Below the pieces are notes generated by a model. It was given only the letters and a program-made list of their open reading frames with translations. It did no database searches and was not told the origin of the DNA. The position numbers were made by a program, and so were the translations under genes. Of a DNA stretch of 64,000 bases, positions 27,216-36,044 are shown piece by piece. Each line of letters begins with the position of its first letter. The first letter of the stretch is position 1. Source of the stretch: Pelagibacterium lacus (GTDB lineage: Bacteria > Pseudomonadota > Alphaproteobacteria > Rhizobiales > Devosiaceae); the NCBI RefSeq assembly GCF_003345525.1, contig NZ_QQNH01000015.1, positions 1 to 64,000 of the forward strand. The letters run 5' to 3'.

Positions 27216-28481
27216 TCAGGTGTTCATCGAATCGAAGAATTCGGAATTGGTCTTGGTCTGGCGCAGCTTGTCGAGCAGGAATTCCATGGCATCGACCGTG
27301 CCCATCGGGTTGAGGATGCGGCGCAGCACATACATCTTGCGCAGGATATCGGGCTCGACCAGCAATTCTTCCTTGCGGGTGCCCGACTTGGTGACATCAA
27401 TGGCCGGGAAGACGCGCTTGTCGGACACCTTGCGGTCCAGAACGATTTCCGAGTTGCCGGTGCCCTTGAACTCTTCGAAGATCACCTCGTCCATGCGGCT
27501 GCCAGTATCGATCAGCGCCGTCGAGATGATGGTGAGCGAACCGCCATCCTCGATATTGCGCGCCGCGCCGAAGAAGCGCTTGGGACGCTGCAGGGCGTTG
27601 GCGTCGACACCGCCGGTCAACACCTTGCCCGAGGAGGGCACCACGGTGTTGTAGGCGCGGCCGAGACGGGTGATGGAATCGAGGAGAATCACCACGTCGC
27701 GCTTGTGTTCGACCAGGCGCTTGGCCTTTTCGATCACCATTTCGGCGACCTGGACGTGGCGCGAGGCCGGCTCGTCAAAGGTCGAGGAAATCACCTCGCC
27801 CTTCACCGAGCGCTGCATGTCGGTCACTTCCTCGGGCCGCTCGTCGATCAGGAGCACGATGAGATAGCATTCGGGGTGATTGGTCGCGATCGATTGTGCA
27901 ATATTTTGCAACAATACCGTCTTACCAGTTCGCGGCGGGGCAACAATCAGGGCGCGCTGGCCCTTGCCGAGCGGCGCGACGAGGTCGATCACCCGGGCCG
28001 AACGGTCCTTGCTGGTCGGATCGGCCAGTTCCATATTGAGCCGTTCGTCGGGATAGAGCGGGGTTAGGTTGTCGAAATTGATCTTGTGGCGGACCTTTTC
28101 GGGCTCCTCGAAATTGATCGTATTGACCTTGAGCAACGCGAAATAGCGCTCGCCTTCCTTGGGAGAGCGGATCTGGCCCTCGACCGTATCGCCGGTGCGC
28201 AGCCCGAAACGGCGGATCTGGGAGGGGCTGACATAGATGTCGTCCGGCCCGGGAAGGTAGTTGGCATCGGGGGAGCGCAGGAATCCGAACCCGTCGGGCA
28301 GCACCTCGACCACACCTTCGCCGATGATTTCGACGTCGCGGGTGGCCAGCTGCTTCAATATGGCAAACATCAGTTCCTGCTTGCGCAGGGTGTTGGCGTT
28401 TTCGACGTCGAGCTCTTCGGCAAAGGACTGCAATTCGGCCGGAGATTTGGCCTTGAGGTCCCTGAGCTTCATGAATTCCAT
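27216..28481 (-). CDS. rho: Transcription termination factor Rho
   Basis: The 421-residue hexameric RNA helicase ends transcription at Rho-dependent sites. The N-terminal RNA-binding OB fold includes [20 protein letters not shown] (about 84-103); Walker A APPRTGKT lies near 178-185; [19 protein letters not shown] precedes it. The length matches alphaproteobacterial Rho. ATG 28481 is used; ATG 28472 (MKLRDLKAK) is possible. A promoter is visible 108 bases upstream. Confidence 0.97.
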   Translation of the reverse strand: MEFMKLRDLKAKSPAELQSFAEELDVENANTLRKQELMFAILKQLATRDVEIIGEGVVEVLPDGFGFLRSPDANYLPGPDDIYVSPSQIRRFGLRTGDTVEGQIRSPKEGERYFALLKVNTINFEEPEKVRHKINFDNLTPLYPDERLNMELADPTSKDRSARVIDLVAPLGKGQRALIVAPPRTGKTVLLQNIAQSIATNHPECYLIVLLIDERPEEVTDMQRSVKGEVISSTFDEPASRHVQVAEMVIEKAKRLVEHKRDVVILLDSITRLGRAYNTVVPSSGKVLTGGVDANALQRPKRFFGAARNIEDGGSLTIISTALIDTGSRMDEVIFEEFKGTGNSEIVLDRKVSDKRVFPAIDVTKSGTRKEELLVEPDILRKMYVLRRILNPMGTVDAMEFLLDKLRQTKTNSEFFDSMNT

Positions 28482-28588
28482 GATCAGACTTCTTAAGGGA
28501 GATGGACGAAAAGAAAGAATATAAGGAGGGGAGTCAGAGGGCGAAGCGGATGCCGCCCGTCTCGCGGCGAATGCGCGAGTTTCCCCTC

Positions 28589-28617
28589 CACATAACTATT
28601 CAGCGCACCGATTGCAA
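28589..28617 (-). promoter_or_regulatory. Sigma-70-type promoter for rho
   Basis: On the minus strand TTGCAA (28617-28612), a 17-base spacer and TATGTG (28594-28589). The leader of about 100 bases begins with a CTCGCG/CGCGAG stem (28561-28579), which could take part in the known self-control of rho, though that is inference. Confidence 0.45.
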
Positions 28618-28646
28618 GCAGAACCGAAAGGCCGGGGAAGCCGCAA

Positions 28647-29075
28647 TCAGAAGGGTTTGACGATCACCGCGATGACCACGACGATCATGATCACCGTGGG
28701 GACCTCGTTGATCATGCGGTAGAACTTGGCCGGACGGGTGTTCTCGTCGCGGGCGAAGGCCTTGAGCGTCTTGCCCAGAAAGCCGTGAAAGCCCGACAGC
28801 AACAGCACGAAGGCGAGCTTGAGCCAGATCCAGCCCTCAGAGAAGATGCCGGTGCCGTAAAGGTGCAGCAGGGTGAGCCCGAAAATCCAGCTGGCGATCA
28901 TCGCCGGCGTGGTGATGGCGCAAAACAGCCGGCGTTCCATCACCTTGAAGGTTTCCGACTGCACCGAGCCCTTCTCGGCATCGGCGTGATAGACGAACAG
29001 CCGCGGCAGATAGAGCATCCCGGCCATCCAGGCGATCACCGAGATGACGTGCAGCGCCTTGACCCATAAAAACAT
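28647..29075 (-). CDS. hemJ: Protoporphyrinogen IX oxidase HemJ
   Basis: A 142-residue inner-membrane protein with four helices, matching HemJ, the protoporphyrinogen oxidase of most alphaproteobacteria. The key His lies in LHVISVIAWMAGMLYLPRLF, and GKTLKAFARDENTRPAKFYR is a family segment. It directly follows hemE (23 bases), so two late haem-synthesis genes are paired. Confidence 0.92.
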   Translation of the reverse strand: MFLWVKALHVISVIAWMAGMLYLPRLFVYHADAEKGSVQSETFKVMERRLFCAITTPAMIASWIFGLTLLHLYGTGIFSEGWIWLKLAFVLLLSGFHGFLGKTLKAFARDENTRPAKFYRMINEVPTVIMIVVVIAVIVKPF

Positions 29076-29098
29076 GGCAGTTTCCCTCCGATTGTTCT

Positions 29099-30139
29099 CT
29101 AGCGCCCATGCACGATGTCGACCAGACGCGCGACATTCTCGATGGGGGTCTGGGGCACGATGCCATGGCCGAGATTGAAGATATGCGGCCGATCGGCAAA
29201 GCCCGCAATGATCTCGCGCGCCCTCTTTTCCATCTGCGCCCCGCCCGACACCAGCCGCAGGGGATCGAGATTGCCCTGCACCGCCAGCGTTTTCGGCAGC
29301 GCCCGGGCGGCAAAGGACAGCGGGGTGGCGTAATCGAGGCCCAATACCGAAACTCCGGTCTTTTCCGCATATTCGGCCAGCATGCCGGCCGCGCCGCGCG
29401 GGAACCCGGTGATCGGGGCGTCGGGCAGCGCCTGACGCACCTTTTCAACGATGCGCCGGTTGGGGTCGATCACATAGGCGCGGAAGGCGGTCTCGTCGAG
29501 ATTGAGCGCCCAGGATTCAAAGATCTGCACCAGATCGGCGCCGGCCCTGAACTGCGCCACCAGATACTCCGCAGAAGCGTCGACAAGGACGTCGATCAGC
29601 GCCGCGAAGGCCTCGGGATGGGCCAGGGCGAACAGCCGCGCCGCTGCCTGGTCGGGCGAGCCGCGTCCGCCGAGCATATAGGTCGCCACGGTCCAGGGCG
29701 CGCCGCAGAACCCGATCAGCGTCTTGGAGGGATCGAGCGCGGCGCGGACCCGCTCGACAGTTTCAAGGACGGGGGAGAGATTCTCGATCACACGGGACGG
29801 ATCGAGCTTCGCGATGTCGGCCGGATCGAGGGGATCGAGCACCGGCCCTTCCCCCTGTTCGAAGCGGACGGACTGGCCCAGCGCGTCGGGGATGACGAGG
29901 ATATCGGAAAAGAGGATGGCGGCGTCGAGATCGAAGCGGTGCAGCGGCTGGAGTGTCACCTCGCTGGCAAGGCTCGGCGTATAGCAGAGGTTGAGAAACC
30001 CGCCGGCCTGTTCGCGCACCTGGCGGTATTCGGGGAGGTAGCGACCGGCCTGGCGCATGATCCAGATGGGGGGCGTAGACTGGCGATGGCCGAGCGCCGT
30101 ATCGAGCAGGCGCTTGCCTGTCCTGGGAGCTGAGGTCAT
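29099..30139 (-). CDS. hemE: Uroporphyrinogen decarboxylase
   Basis: A 346-residue enzyme that decarboxylates uroporphyrinogen III to coproporphyrinogen III. PIWIMRQAGRYLPEYR (about 24-39) is the active-site arginine motif, and GFCGAPWTVATYM a second signature. ATG 30139 is chosen from similarity; the frame continues upstream into the AT-rich origin without homology. hemE beside the chromosomal origin is the classic arrangement in Caulobacter and Sinorhizobium. Confidence 0.96.
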   Translation of the reverse strand: MTSAPRTGKRLLDTALGHRQSTPPIWIMRQAGRYLPEYRQVREQAGGFLNLCYTPSLASEVTLQPLHRFDLDAAILFSDILVIPDALGQSVRFEQGEGPVLDPLDPADIAKLDPSRVIENLSPVLETVERVRAALDPSKTLIGFCGAPWTVATYMLGGRGSPDQAAARLFALAHPEAFAALIDVLVDASAEYLVAQFRAGADLVQIFESWALNLDETAFRAYVIDPNRRIVEKVRQALPDAPITGFPRGAAGMLAEYAEKTGVSVLGLDYATPLSFAARALPKTLAVQGNLDPLRLVSGGAQMEKRAREIIAGFADRPHIFNLGHGIVPQTPIENVARLVDIVHGR

Positions 30140-30346
30140 GAGGTACCGCGATCCTGCTGGTTGCGATCTCTTGGTAATCAAAGAGAATCTAAGAATCTTC
30201 TTATTCTTTATGGCTGTGTTTTGCACCAATAAGTCCCTGCCCACAACCGGGCAGCCCCTTGGGACCAATGCGGCAGTTGGGCGCGGGCGGCCCGAGTCGA
30301 AAACGCCCGGGCCACGCGGGGATAAAGGGCGATAAGGGCCGGGCAG

Positions 30347-30361
30347 TTAAGGTTTTGTTAA
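30347..30361. promoter_or_regulatory. CtrA full binding site 1
   Basis: TTAA-GGTTTTG-TTAA, an exact match to the CtrA consensus TTAA-N7-TTAA. CtrA bound at the origin represses initiation in Caulobacter. It lies 35 bases (start to start) from the second site. Confidence 0.75.
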
Positions 30362-30381
30362 GATCTGTGGCTGTGCAAATC

Positions 30382-30396
30382 TTAACGAAGTGTTAA
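30382..30396. promoter_or_regulatory. CtrA full binding site 2
   Basis: TTAA-CGAAGTG-TTAA, a second exact CtrA consensus. A DnaA-like ATTTGCACA (minus strand, 30372-30380) lies between the two CtrA sites, so competition between the proteins is possible. Confidence 0.75.
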
Positions 30397-30495
30397 TGCG
30401 GTTCTTGTGTCGCCGCAGCCGGGTTTTCCACGCAGTTTTCGACAGGCCCGTCAGCGCGTCCACAGGTAACGAGCTGTTAACCGTTTATCGCGCTA

Positions 30496-30504
30496 TGGGG
30501 ATAA
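30496..30504 (-). promoter_or_regulatory. Best DnaA-box match in oriC
   Basis: On the minus strand TTATCCCCA agrees with the DnaA box TTATCCACA at eight of nine bases. It is the strongest single DnaA-type box in the gap and overlaps none of the CtrA sites. Confidence 0.55.
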
Positions 30505-30598
30505 CCCCGCCGCGGCAGCCGGCTTGCGCCATAAGGGCTTCCCATGTTGAAAGCCTTGTGAAAAACACTGTCCACACGATCAACCGAAAGCCCCGGCC

Positions 30599-31195
30599 GT
30601 GCTCGTCCTCGCCTCGAAAAGCGCTACGCGGAAAACCCTATTGGAGAATGCGGGAATCCGCTTTTCGGTTGTGGCTTCCCCGATCGACGAACGCGCCATC
30701 GAAGCGCAAATCTTGACGCAAGGGGCGAATCGCGCCGGGCTGGCCGAGGAGCTGGCGCGGCAAAAGGCCCTGGCGGTGAGCGCCGAGCGGCCCGATGCCC
30801 TGGTCATCGGCGCTGACCAGACCCTCGATTTCAACGGCACCGGCTTTAACAAGCCGCGCGACCGGGCCGAAGCGGCGGCGCGCCTGCTGCAAATGGCGGG
30901 GACCGCGCACCAGCTCCATTCCGGCGTCGCGCTGGCCCGGAACGGCGAAATCCTCTGGTCGCATGTGGAAAGCGCGAGGCTGCGCTTCCGCCAATTTTCC
31001 GAGGCCGAACTCGAAACGGTGCTCGTCCTCGAAGGCGAGGCGATTCTTGCTTCGGTGGGCGGATACCGGCTCGAAGGCCCCTCGGTGCGCCTGTTTGAAA
31101 CCATCGAGGGGGATTATTTCACCATTCTCGGCCTGCCGCTGCTGCCGCTCCTCGCCGCCTTCTCCCAATACGCGCCGGAGGCGCTCCAGCCATGA
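30599..31195 (+). CDS. maf: Maf-family nucleoside triphosphate pyrophosphatase
   Basis: A 198-residue Maf protein, which hydrolyses non-canonical or modified nucleoside triphosphates. LVLASKSATRKTLLENAG at the N-terminus is the Maf loop, IGADQTL near 73 the active-site Asp, and GGYRLEGPS near 163 the conserved tail. It begins with GTG at 30599, the first gene right of the predicted origin, and overlaps aroE by four bases (ATGA), starting the maf-aroE-coaE-dnaQ operon. Confidence 0.92.
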   Translation: MLVLASKSATRKTLLENAGIRFSVVASPIDERAIEAQILTQGANRAGLAEELARQKALAVSAERPDALVIGADQTLDFNGTGFNKPRDRAEAAARLLQMAGTAHQLHSGVALARNGEILWSHVESARLRFRQFSEAELETVLVLEGEAILASVGGYRLEGPSVRLFETIEGDYFTILGLPLLPLLAAFSQYAPEALQP

Positions 31196-32019
31196 ACAAG
31201 GCCTTCGTCATCGGCCACCCGATCGCGCATTCCAAATCGCCCCTGATCCACGGCAGCTGGCTGGCCGAATTGGGGATCGACGGGGTCTATGAGCCGATCG
31301 ACGTGGCGCCCGAGGCGCTGGGCGATTTTCTGGCCGGGGTGCGGGCGGGCAGCCATCTGGGGGGCAATGTCACCATTCCGCACAAGGAAAGCGTGATGGA
31401 CCTGCTCGACGAGATCGACCCGCTGGCCCGCCGGATCGGCGCGGTCAACACCATCGTCAACCGCCACGGCCAGCTCTATGGCACCAATACCGACTATGAG
31501 GGCTTCCTTGCCAATCTCGACGCCGGCGCGCCAGGCTGGGACCGGGGGCTTACGCATGCGGTCGTTCTGGGGGCCGGCGGCGCCGCGCGGGCCGTGCTGG
31601 TGGGCCTCCTCGACCGCGGCGTCGGGCGTATCGACCTGCTCAACCGCTCGCCGGAGCGGGCCGAGGCCTTGGCGCGGGAACTGGGCGGGCCGATCCATCC
31701 TGGCGGGCTCGCCGATTTCGGCCGGCGCGCCGAAGGCGCGGGCTTCGTCATCAATACCAGCGCGGTGGGGATGGGCGGCACGGCCTTTGCGGGACTCGAG
31801 CTGTCCGGGCTGCGCCAGGGAGCGGTGGTGACCGATATCGTTTATACACCGCTGATCACGCCATTGTTGCGCGAAGCCCGGGACCGGGGGTTTGCCTCGG
31901 TCGACGGGCTGGGTATGCTGCTGCACCAGGCCGTGCCGGGTTTCGCCGCCTGGTTCGGCCAGCGCCCCGAGGTGAGCACGGCGCTGCGCGAAAAAATTCT
32001 GGCCGCCAGCCGGCCATAA
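31192..32019 (+). CDS. aroE: Shikimate dehydrogenase
   Basis: A 275-residue NADP enzyme reducing 3-dehydroshikimate to shikimate for aromatic amino acids. IAHSKSPLIH (substrate serines near 14-16), GNVTIPHKES with catalytic Lys65, NTDYEGF near 100 and the nucleotide loop GAGGAARAV near 126 are all present. Coupled to maf by overlap; coaE begins 6 bases after its stop. Confidence 0.95.
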   Translation: MNKAFVIGHPIAHSKSPLIHGSWLAELGIDGVYEPIDVAPEALGDFLAGVRAGSHLGGNVTIPHKESVMDLLDEIDPLARRIGAVNTIVNRHGQLYGTNTDYEGFLANLDAGAPGWDRGLTHAVVLGAGGAARAVLVGLLDRGVGRIDLLNRSPERAEALARELGGPIHPGGLADFGRRAEGAGFVINTSAVGMGGTAFAGLELSGLRQGAVVTDIVYTPLITPLLREARDRGFASVDGLGMLLHQAVPGFAAWFGQRPEVSTALREKILAASRP

Positions 32020-32025
32020 GGGGAA

Positions 32026-32634
32026 ATGAACGGGACGGTTATGTTGCGGGTTGTGCTGACGGGATCGATCGCCACGGGCAAGTCCACCGTATTGGCCCGT
32101 TTCAAGGAACGGGGCATTCCGGTCTACTCCGCCGACGCGGCGGTGCACGCGCTCTATGCCGGCGAGGCGGTGCCGCTGGTCGAGACGCTGTTTCCCGGCA
32201 CGGTGGTGGACGGCGCGGTGGATCGCGCTGCGCTTTCGGCGGCCCTGGCCCGCGAGCCCGGCCGGCTGGGGGAACTCGAAGAGGTAATCCATCCCCTGGT
32301 GCGCGAAAAGGCGACCACCTTCATGGAAGAGGCCGAGCAAAAGGGCGCCGCCATGGGGGTGGTGGAGATCCCGCTGTTTTTCGAGAACGGGGCCACCTAT
32401 ACCATCAACAAGGTGATTGTGACCGCCTGCGATCCGGAGATTCAGCGTCAGCGGGTGCTCGCCCGGCCCGGCATGACCCCGGCCAAGTTCGAATTGATGC
32501 TGTCGCGGCAATTGTCGCAGGCGGAAAAGCGCCGCCGGGCCGATTACGTCATTGACACCTCCGGCAGCATGGACCAGACCCTTGCCGAAACCGACAGGGT
32601 GATCGCGGCGCTGGAAACGGAGGCGGGAGCGTGA
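32026..32634 (+). CDS. coaE: Dephospho-CoA kinase
   Basis: A 202-residue P-loop kinase for the last step of coenzyme A synthesis. GSIATGKS at 13-20 is the P-loop, with YSADAAVHALYAGEA following. The start is uncertain: ATG 32026 is close behind AGGGGAA, while ATG 32041 (MLRVVLTGS) gives a more usual N-terminus with GGGACGG upstream. It overlaps dnaQ by 4 bases. With coaA at 42706, both CoA kinases lie in this window. Confidence 0.93.
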   Translation: MNGTVMLRVVLTGSIATGKSTVLARFKERGIPVYSADAAVHALYAGEAVPLVETLFPGTVVDGAVDRAALSAALAREPGRLGELEEVIHPLVREKATTFMEEAEQKGAAMGVVEIPLFFENGATYTINKVIVTACDPEIQRQRVLARPGMTPAKFELMLSRQLSQAEKRRRADYVIDTSGSMDQTLAETDRVIAALETEAGA

Positions 32635-33362
32635 GCCTGTTGCGTGAAATCGTGCTCGATACCGAAACCACCGGCCTTTCGCCGGCCGGGGGCGACCGGG
32701 TGGTCGAGATCGGCTGCGTCGAACTGATCAATCACGTGCCCACGGGCCGGCATCATCACATCTATATCAATCCCGAACGCGACATGCCCGAGGAAGCCTT
32801 CCGGGTACACGGGCTTTCGGAAGATTTCCTGCGCGACAAGCCGAAATTTTCCCAACTGGCCCAGGGTTTCGTCGATTTTATCGGCAATGACACGCTGATC
32901 ATCCACAATGCTCCCTTCGACATGGGGTTTCTGAACGCCGAGCTCGAATGGTGCGGGCGGGCTCGCCTGGCCAATCCGGTGATCGACACGGTGATGCTGG
33001 CCCGCACCCGGCATCCGGGGGCGCGGGTCAGCCTCGACGCCTTGTGCAAGACCTATGGCATCGACAATTCCCGCCGCACCCTGCACGGGGCGCTGCTCGA
33101 CAGCGAGATTCTCGCCGAGGTCTATCTCGAATTGATCGGCGGCCGCCAGGTGGCTCTGGCCCTGTCGGCCGAGATCGAATACGGCCAGCGCGGCGGCCCG
33201 GCCCGTCCGCCGGCCCGCCAGCGTCCGGTGCCCCTCCCCGCGCGGCTCACGGCGCGCGAACTGGCCAGCCACGCCGCCTTCATCGCCGAAATGGGCGACA
33301 AGGCGGTCTGGCTCAATTATGGGGCGGTGGAGGACGAGCCGGCCGAATTGGCCCGGGCGTAA
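32631..33362 (+). CDS. dnaQ: DNA polymerase III subunit epsilon
   Basis: A 243-residue proofreading 3'-5' exonuclease of the replicative polymerase. ExoI motif VLDTETTGLSP has Asp10 and Glu12; LIIHNAPFDMGFLN is ExoII; the HGALLDSEILAEVY segment is ExoIII. The GTG start overlaps the coaE stop (GTGA). The C-terminal tail after about 180 should bind the alpha subunit. A bidirectional terminator follows. Confidence 0.95.
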   Translation: MSLLREIVLDTETTGLSPAGGDRVVEIGCVELINHVPTGRHHHIYINPERDMPEEAFRVHGLSEDFLRDKPKFSQLAQGFVDFIGNDTLIIHNAPFDMGFLNAELEWCGRARLANPVIDTVMLARTRHPGARVSLDALCKTYGIDNSRRTLHGALLDSEILAEVYLELIGGRQVALALSAEIEYGQRGGPARPPARQRPVPLPARLTARELASHAAFIAEMGDKAVWLNYGAVEDEPAELARA

Positions 33363-33374
33363 CGCCCAATAAAA

Positions 33375-33399
33375 AAGCCCTCCGCGCGGCGAAGGGCTT
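33375..33399. terminator. Bidirectional terminator between dnaQ and secB
   Basis: AAGCCCT and AGGGCTT pair, flanked by an A6 run on the left and TTCTTTAACTTTTT on the right, so T-runs follow the hairpin in both directions. It serves the converging dnaQ and secB transcripts. Confidence 0.8.
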
Positions 33400-33429
33400 C
33401 TTTAACTTTTTGTCCCGAAAGACCGAGGG

Positions 33430-33951
33430 TCAGTTGACCGTGGGCTTGGTGTCGCCGGCGGCCGCGACCTGCTCGGCCCGGTCCTTGGCGGCGGCGAGAT
33501 TGCGGCGATAGAGCGCGACGAAATCCACTGGTTCCAGCATGAGCGGCGGAAAGCCCCCCGACTGGATAGTCTGGGCGAGGACTTGGCGGGCGAAGGGGAA
33601 GATCAGCCGCGGGGCTTCGACCATGAGGAGCGCGCCGAGCTGGTTTTCCGGGATGTTGCGGGTGCGGAACAGGCCGCCATAGACCAGTTCGACCGCATAG
33701 AGCACCTTGCCCTCGCGCTCGGTCTTGACCGTGAGCCCGATCTCCACCGCATAGGTGTCGTCGGCCTGTTTCTTGACCTGGACGTTGATGTTGACATTGG
33801 AGGCAGGATTGACCGGGCCGGGCACCAGGGAGGCCGGCGCGTTGGGATTTTCGAAGCTGAGGTCCCGGATATACTGCCCGGCAATGCCGAATTGCGGCTG
33901 GGCGGCCTCTTCCCCCGGGGCCGCCGGAGTGTTCTGATTGTCTTCAGCCAT
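33430..33951 (-). CDS. secB: Protein-export chaperone SecB
   Basis: A 173-residue tetrameric chaperone that holds preproteins for SecA. The segment FGIAGQYIRDLSFENPNAP, then INVQVKKQADDTYAVEI, LVYGGLFR and the C-terminal FPFARQVLAQTIQSGGFPPL are classical SecB motifs; the N-terminal 20 residues are a variable extension. It is convergent with dnaQ. This maf-to-secB order is typical of Rhizobiales. Confidence 0.96.
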   Translation of the reverse strand: MAEDNQNTPAAPGEEAAQPQFGIAGQYIRDLSFENPNAPASLVPGPVNPASNVNINVQVKKQADDTYAVEIGLTVKTEREGKVLYAVELVYGGLFRTRNIPENQLGALLMVEAPRLIFPFARQVLAQTIQSGGFPPLMLEPVDFVALYRRNLAAAKDRAEQVAAAGDTKPTVN

Positions 33952-34076
33952 GGGGCTCGTCTTCCCTTTACGTGAAATTCCTGGCGGGCGTCCGGTCCGG
34001 ACGCCGAATTCGGCGTTTGGCTAGCACTTTTGCTCGGCGATCACAAGCAAGCCGCGCCGCCCGCCCTCACCGCACC

Positions 34077-34538
34077 CTAGCTGCGGTAGTCGTCCGGATC
34101 GAGATCGATCGATGTATAGGCCGGGCCGCGCGACGCCGGGCGGTAGCTGGTGACGATCACCATATTGGCGCTGAGCCGGCGATAGATCCAGCCGCGCACC
34201 GGGGGAACCAGCAGGACGAGGCCGACGAGGTCGGTCAGAAATCCGGGGAGCAGCAGCAGGAACCCGGCCACCGCCACCATCATCATTTCGGCGATCTTTT
34301 GCTGCGGCACTTCCCCCCTTGCCATCATGGCGCGGCTGTCGAGCACCATGCCCAGCCCCTGCTGGCGCACGATGGCGACCCCGAGCACGGCGGTGAGGAC
34401 AATCAGCGCCAGGGTGGCGAGGATGCCGATCTGGCTGCCGACCCAGATGAAACCGGCGATCTCGACAAAGGGCAGGGCCAGCAGGCCAAGGAGCAGGAAA
34501 CGTCCCACAGGGGCAAACACCTCTCGTTTCGACCGCAT
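34077..34538 (-). CDS. fxsA: FxsA family membrane protein
   Basis: A 153-residue membrane protein with about three to four helices (near 12-30, 38-58 and 85-115), matching FxsA. E. coli FxsA affects exclusion of phage T7; its general role is unclear. LLALPFVEIAGFIWVG, TAVLGVAIVRQQGL and LLLLPGFLTDLVGL are family segments. It is divergent from the Tim44-domain gene across a 158-base AT-richer gap and ends 125 bases before secB. Confidence 0.9.
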   Translation of the reverse strand: MRSKREVFAPVGRFLLLGLLALPFVEIAGFIWVGSQIGILATLALIVLTAVLGVAIVRQQGLGMVLDSRAMMARGEVPQQKIAEMMMVAVAGFLLLLPGFLTDLVGLVLLVPPVRGWIYRRLSANMVIVTSYRPASRGPAYTSIDLDPDDYRS

Positions 34539-34696
34539 GCCCGAAACGGCGCCCGGTGGCCGGCGATCACAATAATGCCACCGCGAACTGGTTTGCGGAG
34601 GCGATTTTCATATATATAGGACACGACAAGCAGATTGCGACCGCTCGCCGGCGATTTTGCCGGGCCGACCGACCATTTGGAGCCAGTATCAGACTC

Positions 34697-35410
34697 ATGG
34701 GCGAATTCTTAGATTTTCCGACACTCATCGTCATCGTGGTTGCCATTGTGGTTTTGCTGCGCCTGCGCTCGGTCCTGGGCACCCGCACCGGCAATGAGCG
34801 GCCGCCCTCGGTGCGCTATGAGTCGATCTCGCGCACCCGACCCGATGACGACAATGTGGTGCAGATGCCACGTCGGACCACCCAGGACGATGCCGAGGCC
34901 GAGCGGGCCCAGCGCAAGCTGGAAGCGGAAATCGAGAAATTCGCGCTCGGCAGGCCCGAAGTCGAGGCAGGCCTGCGCGCCATCGCCGAAGCCGATGCGG
35001 GCTTTTCGCCCAAGCAGTTCATCGAGGGGGCCAAATCGGCCTATGAGATGATCGTCACCGCTTATGCCGCCGGCGACCGCAAGACGCTGAGAATGCTCCT
35101 CGACAAGGACGTCTATGACAGCTTCGACGCGGCGATCGCCGAGCGCGAGGCGGCCGGCCATGCGACCGAATTCACCTTTGTCGGCCTCTCCAACATCGCC
35201 TTCGCCGAAGCCGAGCTGGAAAAGCGCAACGCCGTGGTGACCCTGCGTATCGATGCCGAAGTGGTGTCGATCACCAGGGACCGTGAGGGCGAGATCATCG
35301 AGGGCACCCCCGGCCAGGTGGTGGCCATCGCCGATGAGTGGACCTTCCTGCGCAACACCAAGTCGCGCGATCCCAACTGGAAGCTCGTTGCAACCAACGA
35401 TCTCGAATAG
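34697..35410 (+). CDS. Tim44 domain protein (TimA-like)
   Basis: A 237-residue protein with one N-terminal membrane helix (about 6-24), a charged linker and a Tim44-like domain (about 95-235), as in the alphaproteobacterial TimA proteins that resemble mitochondrial Tim44. ATG 34697 (MGEFLDFPTLIVI) is chosen so the helix is at the N-terminus. Role in the bacterium is not well defined, likely membrane-associated. The Smr gene follows 25 bases later; an mltA gene, often between them in Rhizobiales, is absent. Confidence 0.88.
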   Translation: MGEFLDFPTLIVIVVAIVVLLRLRSVLGTRTGNERPPSVRYESISRTRPDDDNVVQMPRRTTQDDAEAERAQRKLEAEIEKFALGRPEVEAGLRAIAEADAGFSPKQFIEGAKSAYEMIVTAYAAGDRKTLRMLLDKDVYDSFDAAIAEREAAGHATEFTFVGLSNIAFAEAELEKRNAVVTLRIDAEVVSITRDREGEIIEGTPGQVVAIADEWTFLRNTKSRDPNWKLVATNDLE

Positions 35411-35435
35411 ACGCCGGGATTTCGAGGGCTTCGCC

Positions 35436-36044
35436 ATGGCGCGCAAACCGCCCGGGCCGCGCAAATCGCCACCGGGCCCGGTGCGCGACTGGCATTTGTG
35501 GACGGCGGTGGGCAAGACCGTCGACCCCCTCAAGGGCCGCAAGAGCGCCGATCCGCGAAAACTGATCGAGGCCATCGAGACCCCGCCCCCGGACGCGCCG
35601 GCCGCCGCCCGGCCGGAACCGCCGCGCTTTGCCCGGCCAGCGCTGCCCTCGCGGGCGCCGCTGATCGCCGCGTCGCGGGTCCCGGCGAGCGAAAAGCCCA
35701 TCGAGCCCAATCTCAAGCGCCGCGTGACCAGCGGGCGCGAGCCGATCGATTCCACCCTCGACCTGCACGGCATGACCCAGGCCCGGGCGCAGATGGTGCT
35801 GGAGCGCTTCATCCTCGAACGCGCCGCCCGGGGCGAGCGTACCCTGCTGGTCATCACCGGCAAGGGCATCAAGAAGACCGGCTATCTCCAGCTCGCGCAG
35901 CGCGGGGTGTTGCGCGAAATGGTCCCGCTCTGGCTCAATGCCCCCGACCTCGCCCCGCTGATCGCCGGCATCGAGCCGGCGCATCAGAGCCATGGGGGCG
36001 GCGGCGCGCTCTATGTGCGGCTCAAGCGGAGGCGGGAGACATGA
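35436..36044 (+). CDS. Smr/MutS2 C-terminal domain protein
   Basis: A 202-residue protein with a basic, Pro-rich N-terminal half (about 1-95) and an Smr domain (about 108-200). STLDLHGMTQARAQ carries the LDxHG motif and LLVITGKGIKKTG the TGxG motif, both typical of Smr nucleases or RNA/DNA-binding modules. Substrate is unknown. The stop overlaps the following regulator (ATGA). Confidence 0.9.
   Translation: MARKPPGPRKSPPGPVRDWHLWTAVGKTVDPLKGRKSADPRKLIEAIETPPPDAPAAARPEPPRFARPALPSRAPLIAASRVPASEKPIEPNLKRRVTSGREPIDSTLDLHGMTQARAQMVLERFILERAARGERTLLVITGKGIKKTGYLQLAQRGVLREMVPLWLNAPDLAPLIAGIEPAHQSHGGGGALYVRLKRRRET

Larger units (their letters stand above)
30140..30598. other. oriC: Predicted chromosomal replication origin (oriC)
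   Basis: A gene-free 459-base gap between divergent hemE and maf. Beside hemE is an AT-rich stretch (about 30171-30232) with an AAGAAT/ATTCTT inverted repeat (30191-30208). Two exact TTAA-N7-TTAA CtrA sites follow, then degenerate DnaA boxes: TTATCCCCG (30317-30325, minus), TTATCGCCC (30327-30335, minus), ATTTGCACA (30372-30380, minus), TTTTCCACG (30424-30432), GCGTCCACA (30456-30464), TTATCGCGC (30485-30493), TTATCCCCA (30496-30504, minus) and CTGTCCACA (30568-30576). GANTC sites occur at 30185, 30193 and 30294. Position by hemE and near parABS is known for alphaproteobacterial origins. Origin function is inferred, not shown. Confidence 0.85.

Noticed and set aside
33966-33980. TTTACGTGAAAT near secB as a parS site
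   Set aside because: Lacks the central CACGTG palindrome.
33972-34619. Plus-strand frame over fxsA
   Set aside because: Residue composition is His/Asp/Gln-rich and antisense to a clear FxsA protein.
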